The notes: generated from the sequence alone by a model not told the origin. Positions 24,148 through 33,581 are shown, counted from the first letter of the stretch. The stretch is DNA of 64,000 bases from SW132 sp038150125 (GCF_038150125.1 NZ_JBBVMF010000003.1:248001-312000); one strand, 5' to 3'. Numbers and translations are program-made.

Positions 24148-25305
24148 ATGACTCATCAAAATAAATTAATGCAACATCTGCTCAGGTCAGCGTCCTGTTT
24201 GCTGATATCACTTTTTGTGACTCTTTTTGTCACGGAAGCAGCACTGGCACAAACGCAGCTGAGTGAGCTGGTAGAGATTCAAAATGCTCAGCGCAGGGAG
24301 CTGATCGGCTATGGACTCGTAACAGGCCTCGACCGGACGGGTGACCGAACCATCAGCAGCCGGGGATCGGTTTTCACGGTGCAGTCGATTGCTAACATGC
24401 TTGAGAATTTTGGGATCACGGTTGATGCAGATCGTCTGCGAACGCGAAACGTGGCCGCCGTCATGGTTACGGCAACCATCGGCCCGTATCATGCGCCCGG
24501 CAGTGAGATTAATGTAACGGTATCTTCCCTGGGCGATGCAAGCAGCCTTCAAGGCGGAGTACTGCTCCAAACGCCACTATTCGATCCCGATAACGAAGAG
24601 ATTTCAGCCAAAGCACAGGGGTCGTTAATCGTTGGTGGCATCACCGCAGAAATACCCGGCGCGCGGGTGACAAGAAACCAGACTCTCACAGCAACGATTC
24701 CAAGCGGCGGCGTTGTAGAATCAAATAATGAATTTTCACATAATACAAATGAACCGCTGGGCCTTGTGCTTCGTGCCCCAAACTACACCAACGCCCGCAG
24801 AATTGTTGAGACAATCAATGAGCGGTTTGATGAAGAGCTTGCCATTGTTCACCATCCCGGCGTGGTACATGTAGAATGGCCGGAGGCGTTTCGCGAAGAG
24901 GGCGCACGGAACATTTTTACCAGCCTTATTCTCGAAGAAGAAATTGAAGTAGACACACCGGCGCGTGTGGTTATCAACGAACGGACCGGCACAATTGTGG
25001 CCGGCGGCAGAATTATAATTGATGAGGTGATGATTGCCCACGGAAATATCCAGGTACGAACGCAGGTGAGCCCGTTTGTGAGCCAGCCGCAGCCATTTGG
25101 CGAAGGGGAAACAGTAGTGGTACCGGTACCAGAGGTGGGTATAAGTGAAGAGTCGGCTCAAACAATTCTTCTTGATCCGGATACGACGGTTCAACAATTG
25201 TCGGGCGCGCTGAATTCGCTGGGGCTTAGTCCTCGCGATATCATCTCCATTTTCCAGGCGCTGGATCAGGCCGGGGCGATGCGCGGGAAATTGATTGTAA
25301 TGTAA
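24148..25305 (+). CDS. flgI: Flagellar P-ring protein FlgI
   Basis: A 385-residue periplasmic protein with a signal peptide ending AALAQ near residue 35. Family motifs are RRELIGYGLVTGLDRTGDRT, SIANMLENFGI, RTRNVAAVMVTATI and the late segment RVVINERTGTIVAGG. It forms the P ring around the rod in the peptidoglycan layer. Length is as usual. Last gene of the flgF-flgI operon; a repeat-rich, gene-free stretch follows. Confidence 0.95.
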   Translation: MTHQNKLMQHLLRSASCLLISLFVTLFVTEAALAQTQLSELVEIQNAQRRELIGYGLVTGLDRTGDRTISSRGSVFTVQSIANMLENFGITVDADRLRTRNVAAVMVTATIGPYHAPGSEINVTVSSLGDASSLQGGVLLQTPLFDPDNEEISAKAQGSLIVGGITAEIPGARVTRNQTLTATIPSGGVVESNNEFSHNTNEPLGLVLRAPNYTNARRIVETINERFDEELAIVHHPGVVHVEWPEAFREEGARNIFTSLILEEEIEVDTPARVVINERTGTIVAGGRIIIDEVMIAHGNIQVRTQVSPFVSQPQPFGEGETVVVPVPEVGISEESAQTILLDPDTTVQQLSGALNSLGLSPRDIISIFQALDQAGAMRGKLIVM

Positions 25306-25370
25306 ATGAAGTTATTCAGACCAGATATCAGCATGTATATGACTTTTACTTATAAAATGAAATTGTAAAA

Positions 25371-25494
25371 AGTCCCCCTTAATAAAGGGGGAATGCCCCG
25401 AAGGGATCCCTTACGGGAAGGGGGGTGTTCATTAGGAATTTAGTGAATACAATGAACACCCCTCTGTATCTCCACTTGTTAGAGGAGACTTAGG
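25371..25494. repeat. Dispersed repeat family B, copy 1
   Basis: Inverted C-rich and G-rich arms (AGTCCCCCTTAATAAAGGGG and, further on, ACACCCCTCTGTATCTCC) surround a GGGATCCCTTACGGGAAG-like segment. A related unit with the same order of parts is at 62452-62570. Confidence 0.5.
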
Positions 25495-25573
25495 AACTCA
25501 TTTGAAGAAATGAACTATCTCGAGGCAGAGCTGCCAAGATGTCAACGTGAAACCTATAACTTTTGGTCAATTA

Positions 25574-25756
25574 TGAAGTTTATTCTGGAGTGTCCCCCTT
25601 CGAAGGGGGCAATGGGGGATGATCTGTTAAGGATCAGAACTAAAATATGGACAAATCGAAACTTGGAAAGTCATCCCCCAGCTCTCTCCGTTCGCTTCCC
25701 CCTTCGAAGGGGGACTTCTATCTATTCCAACCCAGAGGGTCAGGGAATTAATCCAA
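25574..25756. repeat. Dispersed repeat family A, copy 1
   Basis: GAAGTTTATTCTGGAGTGTC starts a unit of about 185 bases. It holds CCCCCTTCGAAGGGGGCAAT and GGGGATGATC, later GTCATCCCCC, CTCCGTTCGCTTCCCCCTTC and a final CAGGGAATTAA. The same order of parts, with about four fifths of positions alike by eye, is found at 32560-32745. Confidence 0.7.
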
Positions 25757-25808
25757 TTATCATTAAAGGTCAATTACAGGCAGCATCAAACATACCCAGC
25801 AGACAACT

Positions 25809-26108
25809 ATGAAGGTTGAAAATTTTCTAAATATTGCACAGAGGCAGGTTAGTCAGAATCGCAGCGAGGATATCAAAAAGGAACAGGCTGCAACGGATTT
25901 TGAAGAGATTTTTGCCCGGCATCTGGTCAATGAACTCACTAAAGACTCATTCAAAATGGCCGATAATGAAACTGGTATGGGCAAATCGAATAGTTTGTAC
26001 CGGGAGTTTATTACGGATGCTCTTGCCAGCGAACTCGCAGAACAGCGAAAGCTTGGAATGGGAGACCTGGTCTCTAAATATTGGAATAATTCATCAGAAA
26101 AAGTTTAA
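25809..26108 (+). CDS. flgJ: FlgJ-like rod-binding protein (rod-capping domain only)
   Basis: A 99-residue protein. EQAATDFEEIFARHLVNELT and REFITDALASELAEQRKLGM match the N-terminal rod-binding domain of FlgJ, which caps the growing rod. The muramidase domain found in gammaproteobacterial FlgJ is absent, as is common outside that group, where a separate lytic enzyme opens the wall. It is 26 bases upstream of flgN and leads the flgJ-flgN-flgK-flgL group. Confidence 0.8.
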   Translation: MKVENFLNIAQRQVSQNRSEDIKKEQAATDFEEIFARHLVNELTKDSFKMADNETGMGKSNSLYREFITDALASELAEQRKLGMGDLVSKYWNNSSEKV

Positions 26109-26134
26109 GAGCAACACATAAAACCCAACCAACT

Positions 26135-26647
26135 ATGAACACCCAAACAATCAGCACCGACCAGCTCCGCGATATGGATAACATTGTTCTGGACCTTCGG
26201 GAAACATCCGAACAGCTCATTTATGTAATGGAAGAGCAGATTCAGGCGATTATATCGTCATCACCGGAAAAAATTGAAGAACTCACGGAGAAGCAGACGG
26301 CGATTCAGAGCGAATACAAAAAATATGAGCGCGCTTTTATTGTAGAGCTGGAGCGAAATGTGGAGGGGAGTGACGACGGCGGACTACCTAAACTGGGTGA
26401 TTTAGTGATGAGATTTCCCGGCGAAGAGCAGGTTATTAATCAATGGAAAGCGACACTCTCTCAGAATGCAAAAAATTTACAGCGGAAGAACAAACAGCTG
26501 GTGGATCTGCTCGAGTTTGCGCTTAACAGAAACACCCGTCTGATGCACTCTTTCTACACGTTATTTAATAATAAAAACAGCCATTATAGCCCTACCGGCC
26601 AGAAATCTCATGTGGCGTCCGGCGTAGCTGTAAACCAGGAAGCATAA
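26135..26647 (+). CDS. flgN: FlgN-like export chaperone for hook-filament junction proteins
   Basis: A 170-residue helical protein. LDLRETSEQLIYVMEEQIQA and ELTEKQTAIQSEYKKYERAF fit the FlgN coiled-coil pattern (long N-terminal helix, LxxLxxxE...Kqxai). FlgN binds FlgK and FlgL in the cytoplasm and delivers them to the export gate. The position directly before flgK and flgL (four bases to flgK) is the best support, since sequence conservation in this family is weak. The last 25 residues (SPTGQKSHVASG) look disordered. Confidence 0.75.
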   Translation: MNTQTISTDQLRDMDNIVLDLRETSEQLIYVMEEQIQAIISSSPEKIEELTEKQTAIQSEYKKYERAFIVELERNVEGSDDGGLPKLGDLVMRFPGEEQVINQWKATLSQNAKNLQRKNKQLVDLLEFALNRNTRLMHSFYTLFNNKNSHYSPTGQKSHVASGVAVNQEA

Positions 26648-26651
26648 AATT

Positions 26652-28010
26652 ATGAAAACACTTTTTGAAATTTCGAAAAGCGGATTGCGGGCAGCCGAGC
26701 GGTCCCTGTCGGTCACGTCCAATAATATCATCAACGCGGATACACCGGGATACACCCGCCAGCGGGTTGACAAGGAGTCGGTTGGAATGCGTATGACCGG
26801 GTTTCATGCCGGCCTTGGTGTAAATATCACCAGTATTACACGGATGAGAAATGATATGACTGACGTGGTGCTGAATGAGAAACGCCAGGATATGGGTTTT
26901 TTGCAGGAGAAGTCACAAATTTTTGATCAGCTGGAAGCATCTATGGCGTCTGATAGCGGCGGGGACCTGGATGTAAGAATCGGTCGGGTATTCGATATGT
27001 TTTCATCACTTTCCTCAGATCCGCAGGATATGAGCGTCAGAAATTCTCTGCTGACTGAAGCCGACCAGCTAACGAGCAAACTTAGTGATATCAGCCGAAA
27101 TATTGACCGGACAAGCAATCTTGTTCAGGATTCTGCCAACAGTACGATTGAAAACATCAACCAGATATTACAGGATTTAGATACGCTGAATAGTGCGATC
27201 ACTAAAGGCGAGTCGTCCGGTAAGCCCGATCACGCCAGCCTTGATATGCAGGTAAAGAAACTGGAAAAGCTATCGGGCCTGGTTGATTTCGAGAGCCAGG
27301 TGACGGAAAAAGGAGCGCTTCAGCTTCGGGTAGGTGGTGTGCTTGTGCTCGATGAAGACAAAGCCTCGACGATGCGTGCTGAAATTGATGACGTCAATAA
27401 AACATTCAACCTCAGGTTAGACAGCGGCAAGCTGGTTGAATCTACCGGCGGTAAGCTTGGGGCCGATATTGAGATGTACGAAAATGGAATTCCGGAATTA
27501 AAGGAGCGGCTTGATGAGGTTGCTTCAACTCTTGTGGATGAGTTTAATACAATTCACAGCCAGGGGTATGGCCTGGAAGATGGAAATACCCGAAACTTTT
27601 TTGATCCGTCATTTACGGATGCATCAAATATAAAAGTCAGTGACGATATTCGTGCAAACGTAGGACACATTGCTGCCTCATCAGCCGATGGCGAAGCGGG
27701 GAATGGAGAAATAGCCGGTCAGCTGGCAGACCTGAGAAATGAAAATGTGATCGGTGGTCGAAAACTGGTCGACTATTCCGTAGATCTGATCAGTACACCG
27801 GGACGGAACCTGAGTGAGATTCGATCAGGTATGGAAGTTCGGGACTCTGAAATTTCTATGCTCACCGCACAACAGGAACGCGAGGCGGGTGTAAACGTAG
27901 ACGAAGAGCTGAGCATGATGATTCAGTACCAAAATGCATACCAGGGTGCGGCTCGCGTGATGTCGGCCGCCCAGCAAATGTATGACACCTTAATTGGCTT
28001 AACGAGGTAA
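26652..28010 (+). CDS. flgK: Flagellar hook-filament junction protein FlgK (HAP1)
   Basis: A 452-residue exported protein. The N-terminus (FEISKSGLRAAERSLSVTSN then NIINADTPGYTRQRV) is the FlgK/FlgE signature. GVNITSITRMRNDM follows, and the C-terminus ends with GVNVDEELSMMIQYQNAYQG and AARVMSAAQQMYDTLIGL, the classical HAP1 helix. FlgK and FlgL join the hook to the filament outside the cell. Shorter than the E. coli protein (547), because part of the exposed middle domain is lacking. Confidence 0.95.
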   Translation: MKTLFEISKSGLRAAERSLSVTSNNIINADTPGYTRQRVDKESVGMRMTGFHAGLGVNITSITRMRNDMTDVVLNEKRQDMGFLQEKSQIFDQLEASMASDSGGDLDVRIGRVFDMFSSLSSDPQDMSVRNSLLTEADQLTSKLSDISRNIDRTSNLVQDSANSTIENINQILQDLDTLNSAITKGESSGKPDHASLDMQVKKLEKLSGLVDFESQVTEKGALQLRVGGVLVLDEDKASTMRAEIDDVNKTFNLRLDSGKLVESTGGKLGADIEMYENGIPELKERLDEVASTLVDEFNTIHSQGYGLEDGNTRNFFDPSFTDASNIKVSDDIRANVGHIAASSADGEAGNGEIAGQLADLRNENVIGGRKLVDYSVDLISTPGRNLSEIRSGMEVRDSEISMLTAQQEREAGVNVDEELSMMIQYQNAYQGAARVMSAAQQMYDTLIGLTR

Positions 28011-28016
28011 GAAAAT

Positions 28017-28910
28017 ATGAGAATTACACAGAAAATATTATTCGGCAACTTTATGCGGGACGTAAACCGGAACCGCAGTGAGCTTGCAAGCGTACAGTCT
28101 GATCTTTCAAGCGGAAAACGAGTTCGGATTCCGTCGCAGGGACCTACCGAATTTGAGCGGAGTCGTATTATTGAAGAGAACATCCGGAAAGAAGAGCAGT
28201 ATCAAAGCAACATCAGCGGCGGACTGCGCCAGGGCCGAATGGCACAGGAAGCTCTTGATGAAACAACCGACCGGCTGATCGATATCAAACGAATTCTGAC
28301 GCAGGGAGCAAACGGTTCGGCTGATGCGGACGTACGGACAAATATGGCCGATGAAGTTGCGGGAATCCGCGATAGTATGGTGTTTACGCTAAACCAAAGC
28401 TACGGCGACCGATACCTGTTTGCCGGTACCAATAGTGACGAGGAGCCATTTGTAAATGATGGCGTTGGCCCTGGTGGTGTAACCAATAACAGCAATAACA
28501 CACCTCCCCAGGTAACGGTGGCAGATGGCGTTAAGCTCGATATCAGTATTACCGGAACAGAGTTGCGGGATACTGATTCCGGGGATCTGTTTGAGGTGAT
28601 AGGCAACATCGAGCAGGCCCTTCGGAATAACGATGCTGATGCACTGTCTGGAATGATTGACGGCATTGACGATTCTATTGAGCATGTTACAACGGTTACT
28701 TCGAGGCTTGGGAATAATATTAACCGAATGGGTTATGTGTTTGAACAGTACGAATCCACAAGAATTTCCCAGCAATCTGACGTGAGCGAAATGGTTGACA
28801 CAGATTATGCAGAGGCATTTTCTGAAATGCAACGGATTCAAGTCGCCTTTGATTCTGCCATGGCTGTGCACAGTAAAATGTTTGGGAACTCGCTGCTTAA
28901 TTACCTGTAG
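28017..28910 (+). CDS. flgL: Flagellar hook-filament junction protein FlgL (HAP3)
   Basis: A 297-residue flagellin-related protein. The N-terminal helix is MRITQKILFGNFMRDVNRNR then SDLSSGKRVRIPS, equivalent to the flagellin start. A middle part contains YLFAGTNSDEEPFV, typical of FlgL (xxGtxtxxpPf). The C-terminal helix ends FDSAMAVHSKMFGNSLLNYL. It begins six bases after the flgK stop. Confidence 0.95.
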   Translation: MRITQKILFGNFMRDVNRNRSELASVQSDLSSGKRVRIPSQGPTEFERSRIIEENIRKEEQYQSNISGGLRQGRMAQEALDETTDRLIDIKRILTQGANGSADADVRTNMADEVAGIRDSMVFTLNQSYGDRYLFAGTNSDEEPFVNDGVGPGGVTNNSNNTPPQVTVADGVKLDISITGTELRDTDSGDLFEVIGNIEQALRNNDADALSGMIDGIDDSIEHVTTVTSRLGNNINRMGYVFEQYESTRISQQSDVSEMVDTDYAEAFSEMQRIQVAFDSAMAVHSKMFGNSLLNYL

Positions 28911-29005
28911 CCTGTATTTGTATTCGTTTAGAGGTGAATAAACCGGTTATTTAAACGGATATACAAAAAAATATCATATAATTATTGACATAACCTTAGG
29001 TTCAT

Positions 29006-30355
29006 ATGCTTTCATCTGTAAACAGTGTCAAGGGCGAATTTCGCAGAGATTACTCCTGGATAGAATGTGTATTACACTTTCCGGCTGCATCACAAATATT
29101 TTCTGATAAGCTGGATACGCTAAAAAATGAGTTTGGAGCTGTAACGATTCTCTCGCCTGAATCAGGACACGGTAAAACCGAAGAGTCTATAACATGGGTC
29201 CAGTACGACCCGGAAACGGAAGGTGTTGCCGGTAAGTTGAACGATCACCTGAAGAACGCAAGCAGGGAGTGGGTTTTGTTTTTGGAATCCGGAGAAGATT
29301 TGAGCTTTTACACGCTTCCGGAAAAAGAGCAGCTTACATCTAAAACAATGGTATCGGCAAGCATTTGCCGCGAGGATGCAAAATCAGTTCAAACCATCTA
29401 CCAGGTGCGTTTAGTCCACCGCTCGGCAGATAACCCGTTTGCGGGAAAGAACCTGCCTGACTGTACAAGCTATATAGTTGAAAACGACATTACTCTCTTC
29501 GGACAGCCATTGCTGGTCGATCGTGCGTCTGATTTGATTGGGTCAATCAAAGTTGAAGACGAAATGTCAATTCGTAAAATTACTCCTGCTGCATATCTGC
29601 TTCAGGCGGAACGGCTGATGGAGGCCAGGAAATATGTAGAGGCTGCTGCCCAGTTCAGGAATATCTTAAAGATTGAAAGGCTTCTTCCATTCGACAGACT
29701 TGGAGCTGTGAACGGTCTCACCAGGTGCTATACCGAGCAGTATAAGTGGCCAAAAGCCCTGCAGCTGGCCGATAAATCTCTTGAGGCAGAGCCTGTCCAG
29801 CGGCTTCCGTACTTGATTCAGTATCGTATCCACCAGCTAAATAAGCAGTGGGGCAAAGCATATGAATCCCTGAAAGCCTATTATGAGTATCTTAATCAGC
29901 CGGGCCGGGCCACCTACGACAAAGCGATGGATGAGAAAGAGACCCTGGAACAGCTTGGTGAACTGGCAACGAAAGCCGGTCATAAACAGGACGCTTTCCG
30001 GTACCTGGAAGAAATCTACTCTGCGCAGAGCAAGGGCGACGGTGAAGAAGATCGCCATCTTCTGCGAAAGATCCTGATGATCTCGATAGAGCTGGGCAAA
30101 CGCGAACGCGCTATATTTTATTTTAAAGAGATGTTTGAAAAGCATCTGCCCAATGAACTTTCGGACCGTCAATTAAATGAACTTGATGATTATATGACAC
30201 TGTTCATGACCAATAAGTGGTACGCCTTCGTTGCCGAATTATATGAGCGGCTGTATGATGCGGAGCCGAAGAATGCAGAATACAGACGCCGGCTAATCGT
30301 TGCGCTATCAAAAACAGACAGAATTGAACGTGCCCGAAAACTCATCGCGATTTAG
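29006..30355 (+). CDS. TPR protein with a degenerate glycosyltransferase-like N-terminus
   Basis: A 449-residue cytoplasmic protein. Residues 1-190 hold text like a family-2 glycosyltransferase fragment (SREWVLFLESGEDLSFY, then a VRLVHRS-type segment), but no clear DxD or acceptor site is seen. From about residue 200 it is made of TPR-like helix pairs (AERLMEARKYVEAAAQFRNI, LTRCYTEQYKWPKALQLADK, LYERLYDAEPKNAEYRRRLI). The N-terminal style matches glycosyltransferases that decorate flagellin or surface proteins, and the gene lies between flgL and the flagellar regulator. A role in filament modification is inferred from place only. Confidence 0.5.
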   Translation: MLSSVNSVKGEFRRDYSWIECVLHFPAASQIFSDKLDTLKNEFGAVTILSPESGHGKTEESITWVQYDPETEGVAGKLNDHLKNASREWVLFLESGEDLSFYTLPEKEQLTSKTMVSASICREDAKSVQTIYQVRLVHRSADNPFAGKNLPDCTSYIVENDITLFGQPLLVDRASDLIGSIKVEDEMSIRKITPAAYLLQAERLMEARKYVEAAAQFRNILKIERLLPFDRLGAVNGLTRCYTEQYKWPKALQLADKSLEAEPVQRLPYLIQYRIHQLNKQWGKAYESLKAYYEYLNQPGRATYDKAMDEKETLEQLGELATKAGHKQDAFRYLEEIYSAQSKGDGEEDRHLLRKILMISIELGKRERAIFYFKEMFEKHLPNELSDRQLNELDDYMTLFMTNKWYAFVAELYERLYDAEPKNAEYRRRLIVALSKTDRIERARKLIAI

Positions 30356-30853
30356 AAACTGAAGACCTGCAAGAGTCCGGAGCGGAGCGGAGGTCCTGGC
30401 AGAGTCTGGGATCAGGAAGCAGAGGACCTGACAGCGTGCGAACGGAGTGAGTTCTTGCAAGCGTCTGGATTGATGAATTGTTGAGAGTAAATTTACGCCA
30501 CAATGAGACGCTGTCAGGAATCCGCACGAAAGACGCGTGCGGCTACGCTGACAGGTCTTGCAAAAGATCTGTCAGCGTTGATCCTGTTCTTTGATTACAT
30601 GCTTTGATTGAAACATTGCATGTCTGTCTCGAATTGCACAACACTATGGATTGAAACCGGTTGATGGATGGCTTGTTGTGTGTGGGTTGAAAAGACATGC
30701 CATGTTTGTCCGGTGCTTTGCGCCGGCGCTGACAGAAGTCCGCAGAAAGCGCGGAAATGCTGTCAGGTCACGCAAAAAGTGGCTAATCCCTCGGTTTGCG
30801 AGGATTAGAGATCGCGAATCAGAGTCCGCGATGACGGCCGTGCACCCTGCACC
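30356..30853. other. Repeat-rich intergenic region
   Basis: No gene seen. Short degenerate units recur: GACCTGCAAGAGTCCGGAGC, GACCTGACAGCGTGCGAACG, CTGACAGGTCTTGCAAAAG and its inverted form CTGTCAGCG. The dispersed palindrome at 30808-30837 and two CACCCTG heptamers at 30843-30855 are also here. Confidence 0.5.
30808..30837. repeat. Dispersed palindromic repeat, copy 2
   Basis: GAGATCGCGAATCAGAGTCC with GCGATGACGG; two changes from the unit at 14085-14114. Confidence 0.6.
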
Positions 30854-32275
30854 CTAATCCCCTTCCTCAAGATTCTTCAGCTTATTCCGAATCGTCCGGT
30901 CAGAAATGCCGAGCAGTTTGGACGCCTCTTTTTGATTTCCCTGCGTATGCTCCAGCGTTTTCTTGATCATGTGAAGTTCCATGTCCTCGATTGACATCAG
31001 CGGCATATCGGACAGCACCTCACGACTCAGCTCGTCATCCACGTTCGAAAAGAGCTGATTATCGATATGCTCAATGGTGATTTCTGTGTCTTCACCGGAG
31101 AGGATCACACCGCGCTGAATTTTGTTGTCGAGCTCCCGGACGTTCCCGCGCCACTCCTGCCTCATGAGGTAATCCATGAGTTCATCGCCAATTTTTTTCT
31201 CACCCAGGTCGTACTGTTTAGAATAGCGCTCAACAAAATACCGGGCCAGCAGGGGAATATCTCCTTTTCGGTATCTCAGCGGCGGGATGGAAATGGGAAA
31301 TACATTCAGGCGATAGTAGAGATCTTCTCTGAAGCTGCCCTCGACAATGGATTGGCCGATATTTCTATTTGATGTAGCCAGGATTCGCACATCAGCTTTA
31401 ATCGGCTTTTGGCTGCCCACACGATAGAACTCTTTCTCCTGGAGGACGCGAAGCAGTTTGGCCTGGACATTAATTTCAATTTCGGTAATCTCATCAAGCA
31501 GAAGTGTTCCGCTGTTGGCTTCATCAAACGCCCCTTTCTGATCGCTAATGGCACCTGTAAACGAACCTTTTTTATGCCCGAATAATGTGCTTTCAACCAG
31601 CTCAGATGGTAGGTTGGCGCAATTAATTTTAATGTAGGGCGCTTTTGCACGGTTACTATTAATATGAATCTGGTGCGCAAATACCTCTTTCCCGGTGCCG
31701 CTCTCTCCCTGAATCATCACTGGTGCATCATTGCGGGCAATCTTGGGCAGAACACGCATCAGTTTTTTGATATTCGGATCGTTGCCAACAAACTTCATCT
31801 CGCCCTCAATCACATCGTCATTCAGCCGCTTGACGTGTTCCGATTTTTTTAATTCCTCTTTTCTCGGGGTCGATTTAGGAGATGCAGGTTTGCCGGGTCC
31901 AATTTCGTCCGGGTCAGCAGTGAAGTAGCGCTCGACCCTAAAAATAATCTCTTTTGCCTTGAACGGTTTGGTGATGTAGTCAAAGGCACCTTTTCGGAGG
32001 GCATTAACCGAGTGTTGAATATTTCCAAAGCCGGTAATCATGATCACGCCTGTGTCAGGATGATGTTTTTTTACGAACGCCAGGATTTCGTCTCCGGTCA
32101 TCTCGTTCATTTTTACATCGGTAACTACAAGGTCTACCTCATTGTCTTTCAGGTAGTCGGTCGCCTTAACAGGATTGTCGAATGCAATGGTCTCAAAATC
32201 GTGATTAGACAAATGCTCATCCATAAAACCGAGCAGGAGTTTGTCATCGTCTAATAGCAAAATGCGTCCTTTCAT
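30854..32275 (-). CDS. Sigma-54-dependent response regulator (NtrC/FlrC type), likely flagellar master activator
   Basis: A 473-residue protein with three domains. Residues 1-120 form a receiver domain (LLLDDD, phospho-acceptor Asp in VVTDVKMNEMTGDE, Lys in ITKPF). Residues 165-400 form an AAA+ domain with Walker A GESGTGKEVFAHQIH, the sigma-54 contact loop as GSFTGA, Walker B GTLLLDEITE and an arginine-finger region. The C-terminal helix-turn-helix is Fis-like (GNQKEASKLLGISDRTIRNK). It would drive sigma-54 promoters such as that before flgF. Its sensor kinase is not in the window. The standing between flagellar gene groups argues for the FleR/FlrC role, but other NtrC-type jobs remain possible. 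Confidence 0.9.
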   Translation of the reverse strand: MKGRILLLDDDKLLLGFMDEHLSNHDFETIAFDNPVKATDYLKDNEVDLVVTDVKMNEMTGDEILAFVKKHHPDTGVIMITGFGNIQHSVNALRKGAFDYITKPFKAKEIIFRVERYFTADPDEIGPGKPASPKSTPRKEELKKSEHVKRLNDDVIEGEMKFVGNDPNIKKLMRVLPKIARNDAPVMIQGESGTGKEVFAHQIHINSNRAKAPYIKINCANLPSELVESTLFGHKKGSFTGAISDQKGAFDEANSGTLLLDEITEIEINVQAKLLRVLQEKEFYRVGSQKPIKADVRILATSNRNIGQSIVEGSFREDLYYRLNVFPISIPPLRYRKGDIPLLARYFVERYSKQYDLGEKKIGDELMDYLMRQEWRGNVRELDNKIQRGVILSGEDTEITIEHIDNQLFSNVDDELSREVLSDMPLMSIEDMELHMIKKTLEHTQGNQKEASKLLGISDRTIRNKLKNLEEGD

Positions 32276-32559
32276 ACACAGTGAGGTAAATTAGTAGGAT
32301 ATGATAAGTGTGGGGACAGCCAGATGTTTTGTGAAATATTCAGTGTTTGGGTATAGCACACAAGACAGAGATGAATATATCTGATGTCTATCGAAAGTCG
32401 TTTATATGTATTCTGTTTAGGCCATAACGTCTCAAAAACTAGGTCGTAATGTACAAATTTGCCAAAATTTGACAGGCCAAAAGCTAATTAAAAATGGGGT
32501 TAAATAAAACAGGCGAGTCTTTTGTATTTAGTGTATTAGGGAATTTGGGTATTGGATAT

Positions 32560-32745
32560 GGAGTTTATTCTAGAGTGTCCCCCTTTGAAGGGGGCAATGG
32601 GGGATGATCAGTTATGTTTCTGAACCAAGTTCAGGGCACCTCGAAACTAAGAAAGTCATCCCCCTGCTCACTCCGTTCGCTTTCCCCCTTCTAAGGGGGA
32701 CTTATATTCTTTCCGACCCAGAGTGTCGGGGAATTAAACCACTTT
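32560..32745. repeat. Dispersed repeat family A, copy 2
   Basis: Starts GGAGTTTATTCTAGAGTGTC, then CCCCCTTTGAAGGGGGCAAT, later GTCATCCCCC and CTCCGTTCGCTTTCCCCCTT, ends TCGGGGAATTAA. The order and text match 25574-25756, with scattered substitutions and a short insertion in the middle. Confidence 0.7.
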
Positions 32746-32760
32746 TGATTAAAGCACATA

Positions 32761-32794
32761 AAAAAGCCCGCCAACTTTTTATAGCTGACGGGCT
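32761..32794 (-). terminator. Rho-independent terminator of the fliS-fliD operon
   Basis: In the minus reading AGCCCGTCAGC, an A-rich loop, GTTGGCGGGCT and then TTTTT form a stem with a U tract. It lies about 55 bases past the last stop of the operon. Confidence 0.75.
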
Positions 32795-32848
32795 GAGTAT
32801 TATTTGATACTTAAAAAGGCAGAGATAAAGTCTGGCGACAAACAGATG

Positions 32849-33202
32849 TTAATCTAACATTTTGTTGGCTATCTCTCCCCAAACATCGGGATTGTTTAAT
32901 AGTTGGCCGATTTCGGTCTGGTCTGCTGCCTCTGAAGATACCTCTTTGGCGGCCTGGTATTCGGATATTTTCGCCTTCATTGTTTTCAAATTATCGAACG
33001 ATGACTGGTTTAGCTTTTCCATTTCAATTTTGGCAAATAGTTCTTCACCTTTATTTGAGCCATAATTCTTTATCGAAACCCGGTCAGAAATCGGGTCATT
33101 AGATTTACTAATGGAGATCTCTGATGCTGAATTGCTTCCGTTTGAGGAAGTTGATTCGTTTAATTGAGTACCGATCTTGTTTGATATATTATTGATATCC
33201 AT
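32849..33202 (-). CDS. Small flagellar-operon protein, FlgM-like candidate (anti-sigma-28)
   Basis: A 117-residue polar protein. Residues 1-45 are Ser/Asn-rich and disordered. From SDRVSIKNYGSN it turns helical (FAKIEMEKLNQSSFDNLKTM then KAKISEYQAA). A disordered N-terminus with a helical C-terminus and an SDxVxI linker is the general plan of FlgM, which binds FliA until the hook is complete. Sequence similarity is too weak to be sure. It is the last gene of the sigma-28-driven fliS-fliD operon, a position in which late regulators are common. Confidence 0.4.
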   Translation of the reverse strand: MDINNISNKIGTQLNESTSSNGSNSASEISISKSNDPISDRVSIKNYGSNKGEELFAKIEMEKLNQSSFDNLKTMKAKISEYQAAKEVSSEAADQTEIGQLLNNPDVWGEIANKMLD

Positions 33203-33221
33203 AATTGTTCCTGCCTTTTAC

Positions 33222-33581
33222 TTAAAAATGTGTGATGTCTGGTTTTGCCAGCACGCGATACTTATCATCTGCCTTTCGTGTTGTGGTTGCAGCCGCTAAA
33301 TTCTCACGGCTCTTGTTAAGCGCATCCTTTAATGCGCGGTCAATTTTAGAATTTAGTCGTTCGAATTTATCGAACAGAGATTTGATTTCCTCTCTGTCCT
33401 CATCACTGAAGGAACTATTGTTCAGATCCTCTTTGTGAGCGTCAAGCATCCGGATTGTATTATCTCGCAAATCCATTTTTGATGCCAGCTCCTCAACCGA
33501 TAACAGATCGCTGTTCAGGTCACTGAGTATGCTGCTGCTCTGTGAAACAAGTGTACTAAGATGTTCAGTAATGCTCGACAT
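33222..33581 (-). CDS. Small helical protein, FliT-like chaperone candidate
   Basis: A 119-residue protein predicted to be almost fully helical (ITEHLSTLVSQSSSILSDLN, then EELASKMDLRDNTIRMLDAH and EEIKSLFDKFERLNSKIDRA). FliT proteins, the chaperones of the filament cap FliD, have this size and style and often lie directly after fliS and fliD, as here (40 bases after fliD). Known FliT sequences vary greatly, so this rests mainly on position. Confidence 0.45.
   Translation of the reverse strand: MSSITEHLSTLVSQSSSILSDLNSDLLSVEELASKMDLRDNTIRMLDAHKEDLNNSSFSDEDREEIKSLFDKFERLNSKIDRALKDALNKSRENLAAATTTRKADDKYRVLAKPDITHF

Larger units (their letters stand above)
25306..25808. other. Repeat-rich intergenic region between flgI and flgJ
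   Basis: No gene seen. Two dispersed repeat units lie here (25371-25494 and 25574-25756), both built from C-run/G-run arms. Confidence 0.6.
32276..32848. other. Intergenic region with repeat family A copy 2 and the fliD-operon terminator
   Basis: No gene seen. It holds the upstream region of the sigma-54 activator gene, a 185-base dispersed repeat (32560-32745) and a rho-independent terminator for the leftward fliS-fliD operon (32761-32794). Confidence 0.6.

Noticed and set aside
32604..32807. 67-codon plus-strand frame
   Set aside because: It runs through dispersed repeat A and the fliD-operon terminator; not a gene.
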